From Paenibacillus alvei (GTDB lineage: Bacteria > Bacillota > Bacilli > Paenibacillales > NBRC-103111), in assembly GCA_945881905.1 (NCBI GenBank), contig CAMCVV010000012.1:1-53016 (forward strand): a DNA stretch of 53,016 nucleotides, read 5' to 3'. Made by a program: the position numbers and the translations under genes. Positions 44,715 through 53,016 of the stretch are shown piece by piece; position 1 is the stretch's first letter, and each line of letters opens with the position of its first letter. Below the pieces are notes generated by a model. It made no database searches, was not told the origin of the DNA, and worked only from the letters and a program-made list of their open reading frames with translations.

Positions 44715-45404
44715 TTAGAATAAATAATAGAGCGGTATAAATAAGAGCGATACGAGGATTCCTGCCAATGCCATCGCAAAGCTGCTCAAACTTCCCAGAA
44801 CTGCAGATTCCCGAATGATTTTCGCTGTACCAATCCCATGTGAAGCTGTACCTATAGCTATGCCTATCGCCAAATCACTTTTTATTCCTAATGAACGAAG
44901 TAATGTCGCACCAAACATACTGCCTAATAAGCCAGTCAATACAGCGAATACAGCAGATAGTTCAGGGATTGCACCGAGTCGACGTCCAATTTCGATAGCG
45001 ATCGGTGAAGTCACTGACTTGGGCAGGAGTGCAAGCAAGATCTCTCTAGATCCAGACAACAAACCCACAAGTACGATTACACTGATTAGACCCGCAAGCG
45101 AACCCACGATGATTGCAGGTAAGATGATCCTCAAGTGTTTGCGAATCAATGCACGATGCTGATAGAGAGGCACGCCTAGCGCAACAGTTGCAGGACCGAG
45201 TAATACCGAAATATATTTCGCACCTGATTCATAAGCTTCATAAGGAATCTGCATTGCCACCAAGAACACGATAATGCTCCCACTGCATATGAATAAAGGG
45301 TGTATCCATAGCCAACGACGATACAGCGATTGCGCTAGCGTATACGCGAGTATACTGAGGACAATGCCGAACAAGGGATGATTCGTGATGAGCTCCATAC
45401 TCAT
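44715..45404 (-). CDS. LrgB/CidB-family membrane protein
   Basis: The 229-residue protein has about six or seven helices. It contains the family blocks LLPKSVTSPIAIEIGRRLG and GIGTAKIIRESAVLGSLSSF. It belongs to the LrgB/YohK family of antiholin-like membrane proteins, now linked to pyruvate uptake and cell lysis. The start overlaps the CidA/LrgA gene by 4 bases, so the two make a coupled pair. Confidence 0.92.
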   Translation of the reverse strand: MSMELITNHPLFGIVLSILAYTLAQSLYRRWLWIHPLFICSGSIIVFLVAMQIPYEAYESGAKYISVLLGPATVALGVPLYQHRALIRKHLRIILPAIIVGSLAGLISVIVLVGLLSGSREILLALLPKSVTSPIAIEIGRRLGAIPELSAVFAVLTGLLGSMFGATLLRSLGIKSDLAIGIAIGTASHGIGTAKIIRESAVLGSLSSFAMALAGILVSLLFIPLYYLF

Positions 45405-45757
45405 AACGAATCACTTCGCTTTTTTTGTTTGTTCTCTAGATACGTTGTGACCCCACCTGTCACGACCAGCACAACAAGCGTAGAAATCACGAGACTACCG
45501 ATGATGGATACTGCTTGCTGCGCGATCATCGAAAAAAACATCATGGTCCCGACAACAAAAGGCGTAAAGAAGAATAGCATGTGTCGATTGAACCATTTCG
45601 CTGGAGACTCTACCCAAGTGAACGGGATTATTTTCGTGAACAACGAAATGGTAAACAACAATAAACCTATAACATTCCCAGGTAACGGAAGCTTCAGTGT
45701 ATGTTCAAGTAAAACACCCAATCCATAATAAGCGAAAATGATAGCAAAACCTCGCAT
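45401..45757 (-). CDS. CidA/LrgA-family membrane protein
   Basis: The 118-residue protein has four helices with the characteristic KLPLPGNVIGLLLF, then WFNRHMLFFFTPFVVG. It is a small holin-like partner for LrgB. The ATG follows GGAGTGAGGT. It could be either LrgA or CidA in type. Confidence 0.92.
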   Translation of the reverse strand: MRGFAIIFAYYGLGVLLEHTLKLPLPGNVIGLLLFTISLFTKIIPFTWVESPAKWFNRHMLFFFTPFVVGTMMFFSMIAQQAVSIIGSLVISTLVVLVVTGGVTTYLENKQKKRSDSL

Positions 45758-45770
45758 ACCTCACTCCTTT

Positions 45771-46712
45771 TTACAGCAATTGATCTGGCCGCTGAATCTG
45801 ATAACTCCAGAAATCATGCGCGAGGTAACTGTGAGCGTGAATTTCTTTGGCTTCTTTCAATAAGATATCGACTTCATCATCTTGATAGCGTGAACTGATG
45901 TGCGTCATAATTAACACTTTAGCTTGTGCTTCTTGTGCGGTGCGAGCAGCATCGAACGAAGTTGCGTGGTCATAAGCGACAGCAAGTGGTTGTCGGTCTT
46001 TAGCGAACGTAGCTTCATGCACAAGTACATCTGCTCCTTGAGCTAGGTGAAGGGAACCTTGACAATACTGTGTATCACCAAGTATCGTTACGATTCGACC
46101 ACGGATCGTCGGTCCGATGAATTGTTTGCCATCGATCCATCTGCCATCTTCAAGTTGGATTTCCTTGCCTTGCTTCAGTTGACGATAAATCGGTCCAGAA
46201 GGAATGCGCAAGGCCTGTAGTTTCGCTGAATCCAGTTTACCGGGTTGATCTAGTTCAGTGATTCGATAGCCATAGCAAGGGATGCGATGCTTAAGTGCTG
46301 CAACTTCTACACGAAACCGCTGGTCCTCGAAGAGTATCCCGTCCTCTGTAATTTCAATGATGTCGATCTCATAATTCAAGTGCGATTCGCTTACTGATAA
46401 ACTAAGTTCTATATAAGACTTGATACCTTGTGGCCCATAGATCGTCAGCCGTTCTTCGTCACCACCTGAATACGCTCGACTCGCTAACAATCCTGGCAAT
46501 CCATACAGATGGTCCCCATGCAGATGCGTAATGAAGATCTTATCTGTTTTACTCAACTTTACGGAAGAACGTAAAATTTGATGTTGCGTACCTTCACCAC
46601 AATCAAATAACCAAAAAGAATCGCGTTCGATCAGCAAATTAAGTGCGATTGAACTTACATTTCGTTGCCGAGAAGGCATTCCTGCTCCTGTACCTAAAAA
46701 CAATAATTCCAC
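45771..46712 (-). CDS. rnz: Ribonuclease Z
   Basis: The 313-residue metallo-beta-lactamase endonuclease has HLHGDH at 63-68, GILFEDQRFRVEVAALKHRIPCYGYRI and GDTQYC. It trims the 3' ends of tRNA precursors. Length is as in B. subtilis Rnz. The start is GTG 46712 with GGAG at 8 bases. It is 13 bases upstream of the CidA-like gene and 23 bases downstream of metH. Confidence 0.95.
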   Translation of the reverse strand: MELLFLGTGAGMPSRQRNVSSIALNLLIERDSFWLFDCGEGTQHQILRSSVKLSKTDKIFITHLHGDHLYGLPGLLASRAYSGGDEERLTIYGPQGIKSYIELSLSVSESHLNYEIDIIEITEDGILFEDQRFRVEVAALKHRIPCYGYRITELDQPGKLDSAKLQALRIPSGPIYRQLKQGKEIQLEDGRWIDGKQFIGPTIRGRIVTILGDTQYCQGSLHLAQGADVLVHEATFAKDRQPLAVAYDHATSFDAARTAQEAQAKVLIMTHISSRYQDDEVDILLKEAKEIHAHSYLAHDFWSYQIQRPDQLL

Positions 46713-46735
46713 GAGGTAAACTCCAATCTATGCAA

Positions 46736-49700
46736 TTAAACTTTGTCTACATTAAAATAACGTGCTTCGGGATGAGCAAATACAATAGCCGATACGGAAG
46801 CTTCAGGTTCCATCATGAATGATTCTGTGAGCGCTACACCTATATCCTCAGGTTTCAGCAGTTGAAACAATGGGGCTTGATCATCTAAGCTCGGACATGC
46901 TGGATAACCAAATGAGAACCGTTGCCCGATATACTTCGCTCCAAAACGTTCTTGCATCGTCATATCGGGGAAGTCGGCAATTCCCCATACATCTCTCATG
47001 ATTTGATGAAGACGCTCAGCGAATCCTTCTGCTAACTCTAGTGCAGAAGCTTGTAGCACATGTGATAACAGATAATCACCGCGATCTCTCCATAATTTAG
47101 CGAGTTCATTAATCCCAAATCCAGTGGAAACAAGAAGAAATCCGACATAATCCATCTCGCCACTGTCAACTGACTTGAGATAATCCGCTAAACATAAGAA
47201 TGGTTCTTTATCTTGCCGTGGAAATGTGAACGTATGAAGCACTTTCGAGCGATCGAGTGGATCATAGATCAAGACGTCGTTATTCCGACTTTGTGCAGGA
47301 AAAAATCGATACATCCCCTTCGCACGAATGATTCCTTCTCGTTTAGCTAGATCTAGAATTTCATCTACTGTTGCTTTAAGCTGTAGTGTTTTCGTGTCCT
47401 GGTCTGATAATAATTGCTCGACTTTCCCTTTGAGACCTAAGTGATGACCTAACAGCATCTGCATATTGACATAAGGCAACAAATGCGTGATGGGATAATC
47501 TCTGAGCACATGACGATCTAGATCAGGAGGAATCCGCACAAGGGCGTCTGTAGCAACTCGTGAATACGATACTCTCGTCAGTTGAGGGAGAACGGGAACT
47601 TCATTCGGATGAGATGCCAACACATCTGAAGATTTACTTTCACGAAGCTCTTGAATCAATCTTTTTCGTTGCTCAGGTTGACTTAATTGGTTTACGAGAT
47701 CTAGTCCATCCATGGCATCTTTGGCATACAGAACAATACCATTATATTCAGGAGAAATCCGTGTTTTGGTGAATTTCCGCGTTAAAGCAGCTCCACCCAC
47801 AAGGATCGGTACATCAATTCCAGCATTTCGCAAATCCTGAGCTGTCAACACCATTTGCTGTGCTGATTTCACTAATAGACCAGACAAACCAATCGCGTCA
47901 GGTTTCTCTCTTTGATAAGCTTCAATGATTTGTTCAGAAGGTACTTTGATCCCTAAATTCACGATTTGGTATCCATTGTTCGACAAAATAATCTCAACCA
48001 AGTTTTTGCCGATATCATGCACATCACCTTTTACTGTTGCGAGCATAATTTTCCCTTTGAGGGAAGTTTCATTCTTCTCCATGAAAGGTTCTAAAAAAGA
48101 AACCGATGCTTTCATCACTTCAGCACTTTGCAAGACTTCTGCGACGATAAGTTCATTATTATTGAACAGACGACCTACTTCTTCCATACCTTTCATTAAA
48201 GGCCCGTTAATAATTTCAAGAGGAGATGCATCGCGCATAGCTATAGTTAAATCAGGGATCAGTCCTTCTTTGGTGCCTTCAATGACATAAGAAGCCAAAC
48301 GTTCTTCAAGCGTTAGAAGAGAAATGTGTTCTTTCTTTTCTATTTTCTTTACTCGAAAATGAGCAACGAAATCAGCTAAAGTCCGGTCATCCGTATGATA
48401 AATGAGATTTTCTGAAAGTTCACGCTCTACTTGAGGAATCGAAGCGTACCGCTCTAGTTTCTCTGTGTTAACGATCGCATAATCGAGTCCTGCTTTTGTG
48501 CAATGATATAAGTATACAGCATTCAGAACTTCACGACCTGCTTCAGGCAAGCCAAATGATACATTACTTAATCCGAGAATCGTCTTTGCCAAAGGAAGAT
48601 GCTCTTTAATCAGTCGAATTCCTTCGATAGTTTCTTTCGCTGAACCGATATATTGCTGATCACCTGTGCCTACTGGAAATACCAATGGATCAAATATAAT
48701 GTCCTCTGGGTTCATCCCATACTGATGAACAAGAAGATCATACGAACGCTGCGCGACCTGAAGCTTGTCCTCACGAGATATCGCTTGTCCTTTCTCATCA
48801 ATCGTCCCTACAACTACACTTGCTCCATAACGATGAATCAACGGAATGACTTTCTCGAACTTCTCTTCGCCATCTTCTAGATTAATCGAATTAATGATTG
48901 ATTTTCCTTGGATATAAGTCAGACCTAGCTCGAGAACGTGATGATCTGTAGAATCAAGCATGATTGGTACTTTCACTTTTTTGACGACAAGCTGTAAGAA
49001 ACTCTCCATATCTTGCGATTCTTCTCGATCAGGATCTTGCAAACAAATATCAATGACATGAGCTCCGCCTTTCACTTGAGCACGAGCCACTTCTGAAGCT
49101 TCCTCATATTTCCCTTCCGCGATAAGTCTTTTGAATTTCCGTGAACCGAGCACATTCGTTCTTTCGCCAACTAAGTAAGGGCGATTCTCATTCTCGATGT
49201 ATAACGATTCGATTCCTGAAATTGCAGACGGATGTGAACCAACAAGTGCACGAGGTGGGTAAGCTTTCATGGTTTCATGCAATACACGAATATGCTCTGG
49301 CGTAGTTCCACAACATCCTCCGGCAATATTAATCCAACCTTGTTCAGCGAAATCAGCCATTTTCTTAGCTAGTGATTCCGGTGATTCATGGTAATGTCCA
49401 TCTTCATCAGGTAAACCCGCATTCGGATAGCAGCTAATATATGTGGTGGCAATTGTCGAAAGCGAACGGATATGATCACGCATGAATTCAGGTCCTGTCG
49501 CACAATTGAGTCCGATGGAGATTGGTTTTAAATGCTCGAGTGAAATATAAAAAGATTCGATATTTTGACCAGCTAATGTTGTACCCATGGGTTCGATCGT
49601 TCCAGAAATCATGATCGGTAATGTGGTATCTAATTTAGCAAATGCACGACGAATCCCAATACTACCTGCTTTGACATTCAATGTATCTTGCGAAGTTTCT

Positions 49701-50182
49701 AATAACAAAGCATCTACACCTGCTTCGACTAGAGCTAATGCTTGTTCATAATAACTTTCTTCGATTTGAGCGAACGTAGCACCACCTGTTACAGAGAGTG
49801 TCTTCGTAGTAGGTCCCATAGCTCCAATCACATAACGTGGCCATTCCGGAGTACTGTATGTATGTGCTGCTTCAATAGCAAGTTGCGCAGCAACTCTATT
49901 GATTTCGCGTGTTTGATCTTGCAAATCATATTCGGCCAATACAATACTTGTCGCACCAAATGTATTGGTCTCAATCAAATCCGCTCCTGCCGCGAGGTAT
50001 GCTTCGTGAATAGAACGTATCACATCAGGACGCGTGAGAACAAGCATCTCATTGCATCCATCTAGCGCTTCGCCACCAAAATCTTCAGAAGTTAAATCCT
50101 CCTTCTGAATCATAGTGCCCATAGCACCATCCATGATCAGGATTCTTTTCTTTAATTGTTCAATTAAAGATGGCTTTACCAT
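46736..50182 (-). CDS. metH: Cobalamin-dependent methionine synthase
   Basis: The start at ATG 50182 has AAAGGAAG about 7 bases upstream. About 1148 residues, with all four modules: homocysteine domain (GLNCATGP and GGCCGTTP zinc Cys), pterin domain (VGERTNVLGSRKF), B12 domain with DVHDIGKN (His ligand), and the C-terminal activation domain (RFSFGYPACPS). It transfers methyl from methyl-THF to homocysteine. It is full length and looks functional. The 210-base upstream region has no visible SAM (S-box) riboswitch or T-box. Confidence 0.97.
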   Translation of the reverse strand: MVKPSLIEQLKKRILIMDGAMGTMIQKEDLTSEDFGGEALDGCNEMLVLTRPDVIRSIHEAYLAAGADLIETNTFGATSIVLAEYDLQDQTREINRVAAQLAIEAAHTYSTPEWPRYVIGAMGPTTKTLSVTGGATFAQIEESYYEQALALVEAGVDALLLETSQDTLNVKAGSIGIRRAFAKLDTTLPIMISGTIEPMGTTLAGQNIESFYISLEHLKPISIGLNCATGPEFMRDHIRSLSTIATTYISCYPNAGLPDEDGHYHESPESLAKKMADFAEQGWINIAGGCCGTTPEHIRVLHETMKAYPPRALVGSHPSAISGIESLYIENENRPYLVGERTNVLGSRKFKRLIAEGKYEEASEVARAQVKGGAHVIDICLQDPDREESQDMESFLQLVVKKVKVPIMLDSTDHHVLELGLTYIQGKSIINSINLEDGEEKFEKVIPLIHRYGASVVVGTIDEKGQAISREDKLQVAQRSYDLLVHQYGMNPEDIIFDPLVFPVGTGDQQYIGSAKETIEGIRLIKEHLPLAKTILGLSNVSFGLPEAGREVLNAVYLYHCTKAGLDYAIVNTEKLERYASIPQVERELSENLIYHTDDRTLADFVAHFRVKKIEKKEHISLLTLEERLASYVIEGTKEGLIPDLTIAMRDASPLEIINGPLMKGMEEVGRLFNNNELIVAEVLQSAEVMKASVSFLEPFMEKNETSLKGKIMLATVKGDVHDIGKNLVEIILSNNGYQIVNLGIKVPSEQIIEAYQREKPDAIGLSGLLVKSAQQMVLTAQDLRNAGIDVPILVGGAALTRKFTKTRISPEYNGIVLYAKDAMDGLDLVNQLSQPEQRKRLIQELRESKSSDVLASHPNEVPVLPQLTRVSYSRVATDALVRIPPDLDRHVLRDYPITHLLPYVNMQMLLGHHLGLKGKVEQLLSDQDTKTLQLKATVDEILDLAKREGIIRAKGMYRFFPAQSRNNDVLIYDPLDRSKVLHTFTFPRQDKEPFLCLADYLKSVDSGEMDYVGFLLVSTGFGINELAKLWRDRGDYLLSHVLQASALELAEGFAERLHQIMRDVWGIADFPDMTMQERFGAKYIGQRFSFGYPACPSLDDQAPLFQLLKPEDIGVALTESFMMEPEASVSAIVFAHPEARYFNVDKV

Positions 50183-50347
50183 GTTTAGACTTCCTTTCAG
50201 CTTCAAACCAATTCAAGATTCGAGGATATTGTCAAACAATCCATGCTAAGTTTAACAGAATATGATAACGAATGAAAGAAATATACGAACTATTCCCATC
50301 AAATGTATCGGAATAGTGAATGAACCCTTAGGATTCAGACATAGACA

Positions 50348-50376
50348 TCGACATGACTACACAATCTATATATAAT
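50348..50376 (+). promoter_or_regulatory. Promoter of the acireductone dioxygenase gene
   Basis: TCGACA (50348-50353) and TATAAT (50371-50376) are separated by 17 bases, about 40 bases before ATG 50418. This is a good sigma-A-type promoter. Confidence 0.65.
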
Positions 50377-50417
50377 AATGAGTATTGAACGAATAATTAT
50401 CGAAAAGAGGTACAACT

Positions 50418-50960
50418 ATGGCACAAATACGAATCCGTAACACCAGTGAGCGCATTCACGATCAAAGTAAAGTCAAAGCTTTTTTGGATCGTCAAGACGT
50501 TATTTTTGAGAAATGGGAGATGAGCCAATTATCCCCTGCACTGCGAGAGAAATTCAGTTTAACTGATGATGAGAAATCTCAAATCTTAACTACTTTCGAT
50601 CGTGAAATCAAAGACTTGGCTTCACGACGAGGCTACGAAATCTGGGATGTCATTAGTTTATCAGATGCCACACCGCATATTGAAGAGCTGTTAAAGAAAT
50701 TCGAACAAGTGCATACACACACAGAAGATGAGATACGAGCGATTGTTGGTGGACAAGGAATTTTTGTGATCAAAGGCAAAGATGACATCGGTTACTTCGA
50801 CATCGAGTTAGAAGCAGGCGATGTGATTTCTGTTCCTGAACATACGAATCACTTCTTCACCTTGATGGATCAACGACAAATTGTAGCTGTCCGACTGTTT
50901 ATCGAAAAAGATGGTTGGATTGCTCACAATGTAGAAGACTCCGAATTTGTTCAAGCATAA
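50418..50960 (+). CDS. mtnD: Acireductone dioxygenase
   Basis: The 180-residue cupin has the metal ligands H99, H101 and E105 in VHTHTEDEIR and H145 in PEHTNHFF. It oxidises acireductone in the methionine salvage pathway. The metal (Fe or Ni) decides the product and cannot be told from sequence. It is monocistronic and divergent from metH; no other mtn genes lie in the window. The ribosome-binding site is AAGAGG. Confidence 0.92.
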   Translation: MAQIRIRNTSERIHDQSKVKAFLDRQDVIFEKWEMSQLSPALREKFSLTDDEKSQILTTFDREIKDLASRRGYEIWDVISLSDATPHIEELLKKFEQVHTHTEDEIRAIVGGQGIFVIKGKDDIGYFDIELEAGDVISVPEHTNHFFTLMDQRQIVAVRLFIEKDGWIAHNVEDSEFVQA

Positions 50961-51039
50961 ACAAGCCCAATGAATTGAACAATGAATGTAGATTCCATCA
51001 CACCTACCCACTGAACTGAACCGTGACCTCACGTGAAGA

Positions 51040-51849
51040 TCAATGGGTATTCGTGTTACCATACGTTGCGATGATCGGAATAATCTCGTTCAACCGAGAC
51101 ACTTCATGTATAGGTTGGATATGTCCATTATTGTGGATATGATGGTGATTGATCCATATATTCGTCATATGCATCTGATGGGAGCCTGTTATGTCTGTTG
51201 TCAACTTATCACCAATCATGATGGCTTCATGTGCATCCACCTGAGCTAACGATAAGGTATGTTTGAATATCGATGTAGCAGGCTTCCCTTCACCAAATTC
51301 ACCGGAAATCACAATATGATCAAAATAACTGCGTAATCGAGGAAACGAAGCTATTTTTTCTTTTTGCAAATCAGGAGATCCGTTGGTTAAGAGCAGTAAC
51401 TGGTATTGATCTTTCAACTGATCAAGAACTGCATACGTTTCCTCATATACGAGAGGTCGGGATCTTCGCTCTTCCGGAAATAACTCAGCGAGCTGCAAGC
51501 CCAGCATTGGTTGATCAATGCCTACTGCTAATAACCCTCTCGTCCATGCGTCTTTGCGATATTGTGGAGCAAGCTGTTGCAACTTTCGAAAACTCTCATC
51601 TTCACCTTCTGTGAAATGAGCCCATAGTGCTTCAAATGGATTGATCCCAATCATTTGTGTAAATGCATATGTGTCAAATGATTCATACAGGAGTCGTGCT
51701 TGCTTACGAACAGCAAGCTCTAACGCCTCAGGGTCTACAACAGCGTATCGCGAAGCATCATGACATGTTGCTTGGAAGGCTTCTTTCACACTACGCTCAT
51801 CCCAAATTAAGGTGTCGTCTAAATCGAATATTAGTGCTTTTAACGTCAT
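51040..51849 (-). CDS. HAD-family phosphatase, YjjG/haloacid dehalogenase-like
   Basis: The 269-residue protein has catalytic D9 and D11 in IFDLDDTLIWD, motif II LLLLTNGSPD, motif III Lys in GEGKPATSIF and IMIGDKLTTDI. It is a soluble phosphohydrolase with a helical cap from residues about 20-110. The substrate may be a nucleotide or sugar phosphate. The ATG has AGAGGAGG about 12 bases upstream. It is convergent with mtnD. Confidence 0.9.
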   Translation of the reverse strand: MTLKALIFDLDDTLIWDERSVKEAFQATCHDASRYAVVDPEALELAVRKQARLLYESFDTYAFTQMIGINPFEALWAHFTEGEDESFRKLQQLAPQYRKDAWTRGLLAVGIDQPMLGLQLAELFPEERRSRPLVYEETYAVLDQLKDQYQLLLLTNGSPDLQKEKIASFPRLRSYFDHIVISGEFGEGKPATSIFKHTLSLAQVDAHEAIMIGDKLTTDITGSHQMHMTNIWINHHHIHNNGHIQPIHEVSRLNEIIPIIATYGNTNTH

Positions 51850-51892
51850 GATGCTGATAATCCTCCTCTATTAGTTGTCTTCATCACCTATG

Positions 51893-52084
51893 TTATTTTT
51901 CATTATCTACGATTTCTATTGAATCTAATTGAGCTTTAAAAGCAGATCGAAATATTTCGAGATATTGGTTTCGAAGATTTTTTTGCTCCACTCGTTCTTC
52001 TTCTGTCAAACCGACTTCTTTAGATTTGCGTGCAAGTTCATTTATTCTTGCTATACATATACTCATATCAATACTCAACGTCAT
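51893..52084 (-). CDS. ynzC: YnzC-like DUF896 protein
   Basis: The product is about 63 residues with the DUF896 core ARINELARKSKEVGLTEEE and RNQYLEIFRSAFK. Its family is small, helical and of poorly known function, perhaps SOS-linked in B. subtilis. The start is uncertain: ATG 52084 has GGGAG close by; 52102 is the outer limit. It has the same neighbours (lexA and a LysM division inhibitor) as in B. subtilis. Confidence 0.85.
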   Translation of the reverse strand: MTLSIDMSICIARINELARKSKEVGLTEEERVEQKNLRNQYLEIFRSAFKAQLDSIEIVDNEK

Positions 52085-52218
52085 TATCTCCCATCCATAC
52101 AAAGAAGTTCTCTCTTACTTTGCCATCGCTTAAACACATTGTCAAGAATTATAGTTAACTCTATACGAAATATAGGTATTTTTGTCATATGATTAGAAAG
52201 GATTACATGAAAACGAAA

Positions 52219-52247
52219 TAAAAAAAGACACAGCACATCGGCGTGTC
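52219..52247 (-). terminator. Rho-independent terminator after the LysM gene
   Basis: On the minus strand GACAC...GTGTC (52227-52247) forms a 5-6 bp stem and is followed by CTTTTTTTATTTC. It lies 34 bases after the LysM gene stop. Confidence 0.7.
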
Positions 52248-52280
52248 CGAGCTTACCTATACATGCGATGCATTTAGCAA

Positions 52281-52709
52281 TTATCCTTGACTTGCAGGTA
52301 AGTGTAGCACTTGTCCTTCTTCAATCATACTTGAAGTGAGTTGATTCAATTTCTTGATGGTAAGCACATAAGAACGAATATCTACTTTATCAGGTTTATA
52401 TAATGATGCAATAGACCATAACGAATCTCCATTTTGTACAACAAGCCGAATGAATGATTCATTGCTGCTTAAGGAAGAGTTGACTACCGTTTCGTTATCA
52501 GTTGAAGTCGTTTGTTGAACAATGGTACTGGTCTCGCTAGTATTCATTGCATATGCTTTAACGATCATACCAAACGATAAAGAAGAAATAATGATACATA
52601 AAGTAAATATCACGATTTTCTTTAATTTATGGTTCATAACATGACGTACACCTGCTATTGATTGATTATTCTTACGATTAGCATATGAAGTAGAATATGA
52701 TCTATACAT
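52281..52709 (-). CDS. yneA: YneA-like SOS cell-division inhibitor (LysM)
   Basis: I start at ATG 52709, which follows GGGGAGG by 8 bases. 142 residues: a basic N-terminus, a membrane helix (KKIVIFTLCIIISSLSFGMIV), a Ser/Thr-rich stretch, and a C-terminal LysM domain (VVQNGDSLWSIASLYKP, then LNQLTSSMIEEGQVLHLP). In B. subtilis YneA blocks division after DNA damage, and is divergent from lexA. It has its own promoter with a LexA box between -35 and -10. The yneB resolvase gene that follows yneA in B. subtilis is missing. Confidence 0.88.
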   Translation of the reverse strand: MYRSYSTSYANRKNNQSIAGVRHVMNHKLKKIVIFTLCIIISSLSFGMIVKAYAMNTSETSTIVQQTTSTDNETVVNSSLSSNESFIRLVVQNGDSLWSIASLYKPDKVDIRSYVLTIKKLNQLTSSMIEEGQVLHLPASQG

Positions 52710-52726
52710 GATAAAACCCTCCCCAT

Positions 52727-52740
52727 CGAACATTTGTTCT
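52727..52740. promoter_or_regulatory. LexA box 1
   Basis: cGAACATTTGTTCt fits the Bacillus SOS box CGAAC-N4-GTTCG at 13 of 14 positions expected. It overlaps the untranslated leader just before the yneA-like start. Confidence 0.88.
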
Positions 52741-52746
52741 ATTCAA

Positions 52747-52775
52747 AGAATAACACGAACAAATGTTTGTGTCAA
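52747..52775 (-). promoter_or_regulatory. Promoter of the yneA-like gene
   Basis: On the minus strand TTGACA (52775-52770) and TATTCT (52752-52747) lie 17 bases apart. LexA box 2 lies wholly in the spacer. Confidence 0.8.
52756..52769. promoter_or_regulatory. LexA box 2
   Basis: cGAACAAATGTTTg: one half site is perfect and the other has one change (GTTT). It occupies the spacer of the yneA-like promoter. Confidence 0.8.
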
Positions 52776-52784
52776 CAAGAAAAT

Positions 52785-52798
52785 AGAACTTATGTTTG
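52785..52798. promoter_or_regulatory. LexA box 3
   Basis: aGAACTTATGTTTg, a weaker match with a GTTT half site. It lies between the two divergent promoters and overlaps the start of the lexA -35. Confidence 0.65.
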
Positions 52799-52824
52799 TA
52801 CGAACTCGAGTTCTATGTTATACT
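52796..52824 (+). promoter_or_regulatory. lexA promoter
   Basis: TTGTAC (52796-52801) and TATACT (52819-52824) with a 17-base spacer. LexA box 4 lies in the spacer, giving autoregulation. Confidence 0.8.
52801..52814. promoter_or_regulatory. LexA box 4
   Basis: cGAACTCGAGTTCt is a perfect GAAC-N4-GTTC palindrome inside the lexA promoter spacer. Confidence 0.88.
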
Positions 52825-52858
52825 TTCAAATATAATTACAAAAAATGGAGTGATTTTG

Positions 52859-53016
52859 TTGAGTAAAATCTCAAATCGTCAACAATCGATTTTGGAATTC
52901 ATTAAAAGCGAAGTCAAATATAAAGGCTACCCCCCTTCAGTTAGAGAAATAGGAGAAGCTGTTGGACTCGCATCAAGTTCAACAGTTCATGGCCATTTGG
53001 ATCGATTAGAGAAGAA
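52859..53016 (+). CDS. lexA: LexA repressor, N-terminal part (cut by window edge)
   Basis: The start is TTG 52859 with GGAG 8 bases before. The 52 visible residues read [19 protein letters not shown] and [15 protein letters not shown], then [13 protein letters not shown]. This is the LexA winged-helix DNA-binding domain. The self-cleaving C-terminal domain is outside the window. It represses the SOS regulon, including itself and the yneA-like gene. Confidence 0.95.
   Translation, partial: MSKISNRQQSILEFIKSEVKYKGYPPSVREIGEAVGLASSSTVHGHLDRLEK

Noticed and set aside
50183-50417. SAM riboswitch or T-box upstream of metH
   Set aside because: The region is only about 235 bases, with no S-box core or T-box motif, and no terminator/antiterminator hairpins visible.

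Overview
The window is a 53 kb piece of a low-to-moderate-GC Gram-positive chromosome, most likely Bacillales and probably Paenibacillaceae-like. The signs are strong AGGAGG-type ribosome-binding sites with many TTG/GTG starts, a divergent lexA / yneA-like SOS locus with Bacillus-type CGAAC-N4-GTTC boxes beside a ynzC-like gene, a Firmicute-style Tad (type IVb) pilus locus, CidAB/LrgAB-type proteins and Staphylococcus-like C30 carotenoid genes. The assignment comes from reading the sequence; no search was run. I see no rRNA, tRNA, CRISPR array, prophage or insertion sequence.

Layout. Positions 1-2923 (minus strand): two surface or membrane proteins built from WIYY-type repeats (DUF5050-like) and a sugar-type solute-binding lipoprotein. 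Positions 3728-16417 (minus): a complete Tad pilus locus. In transcription order it has a Hanks kinase fused to a degenerate MinD/ParA-like domain, a small membrane protein, a 30-codon micro-ORF, CpaE/TadZ-like, CpaF/TadA ATPase, TadB, TadC, Flp1-type pilin, three TadE/G-like pseudopilins, a prepilin peptidase and an FHA-domain membrane protein. The kinase (writer) and FHA protein (reader) at opposite ends suggest phosphothreonine control of the pilus. Positions 16491-18316 (minus): an rRNA 2'-O-methyltransferase-like gene coupled to an orphan YlmA-like ABC ATPase.

Positions 18349-24621 (minus): a YnjB-type ABC importer in one operon with a mercuric-reductase-like flavoprotein and a TVP38/TMEM64 membrane protein; the grouping recalls the E. 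coli ydjXYZ-ynjABCD cluster. Positions 24881-25816 (plus): VOC protein and Hsp20. Positions 26051-29558: a large ferritin-like protein of no family I can name, flanked by two AraC regulators, one with a frameshift at an A8 run. Positions 29608-35269 (minus): two ABC exporter halves with one degenerate ATP site, an ATP-grasp enzyme and two tiny overlapping genes.

Positions 35462-43975: a divergent carotenoid cluster with two CrtN-like desaturases leftward and crtM, a CruF-like hydratase homologue, an acyltransferase, a glycosyltransferase and a CrtP-like oxidase rightward. The oxidase is interrupted by one in-frame TAA. The set fits synthesis of a glycosylated, acylated C30 carotenoid like staphyloxanthin. 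Positions 43993-53016: nitroreductase, LrgB/CidA pair, RNase Z, MetH, stand-alone acireductone dioxygenase, HAD phosphatase, YnzC, a LysM division inhibitor and the 5' end of lexA.

A recurring theme is short perfect tandem repeats. Inside genes the unit length is always a multiple of three (12, 15, 18, 21, 21 and 36 bp) and they expand linkers in six unrelated proteins. Others (9, 21 and about 31 bp) lie mainly between genes. The candidates for something undescribed are the kinase-ATPase fusion with its pilus, the ferritin-like/AraC module, and, more speculatively, the ATP-grasp/small-peptide/exporter group.
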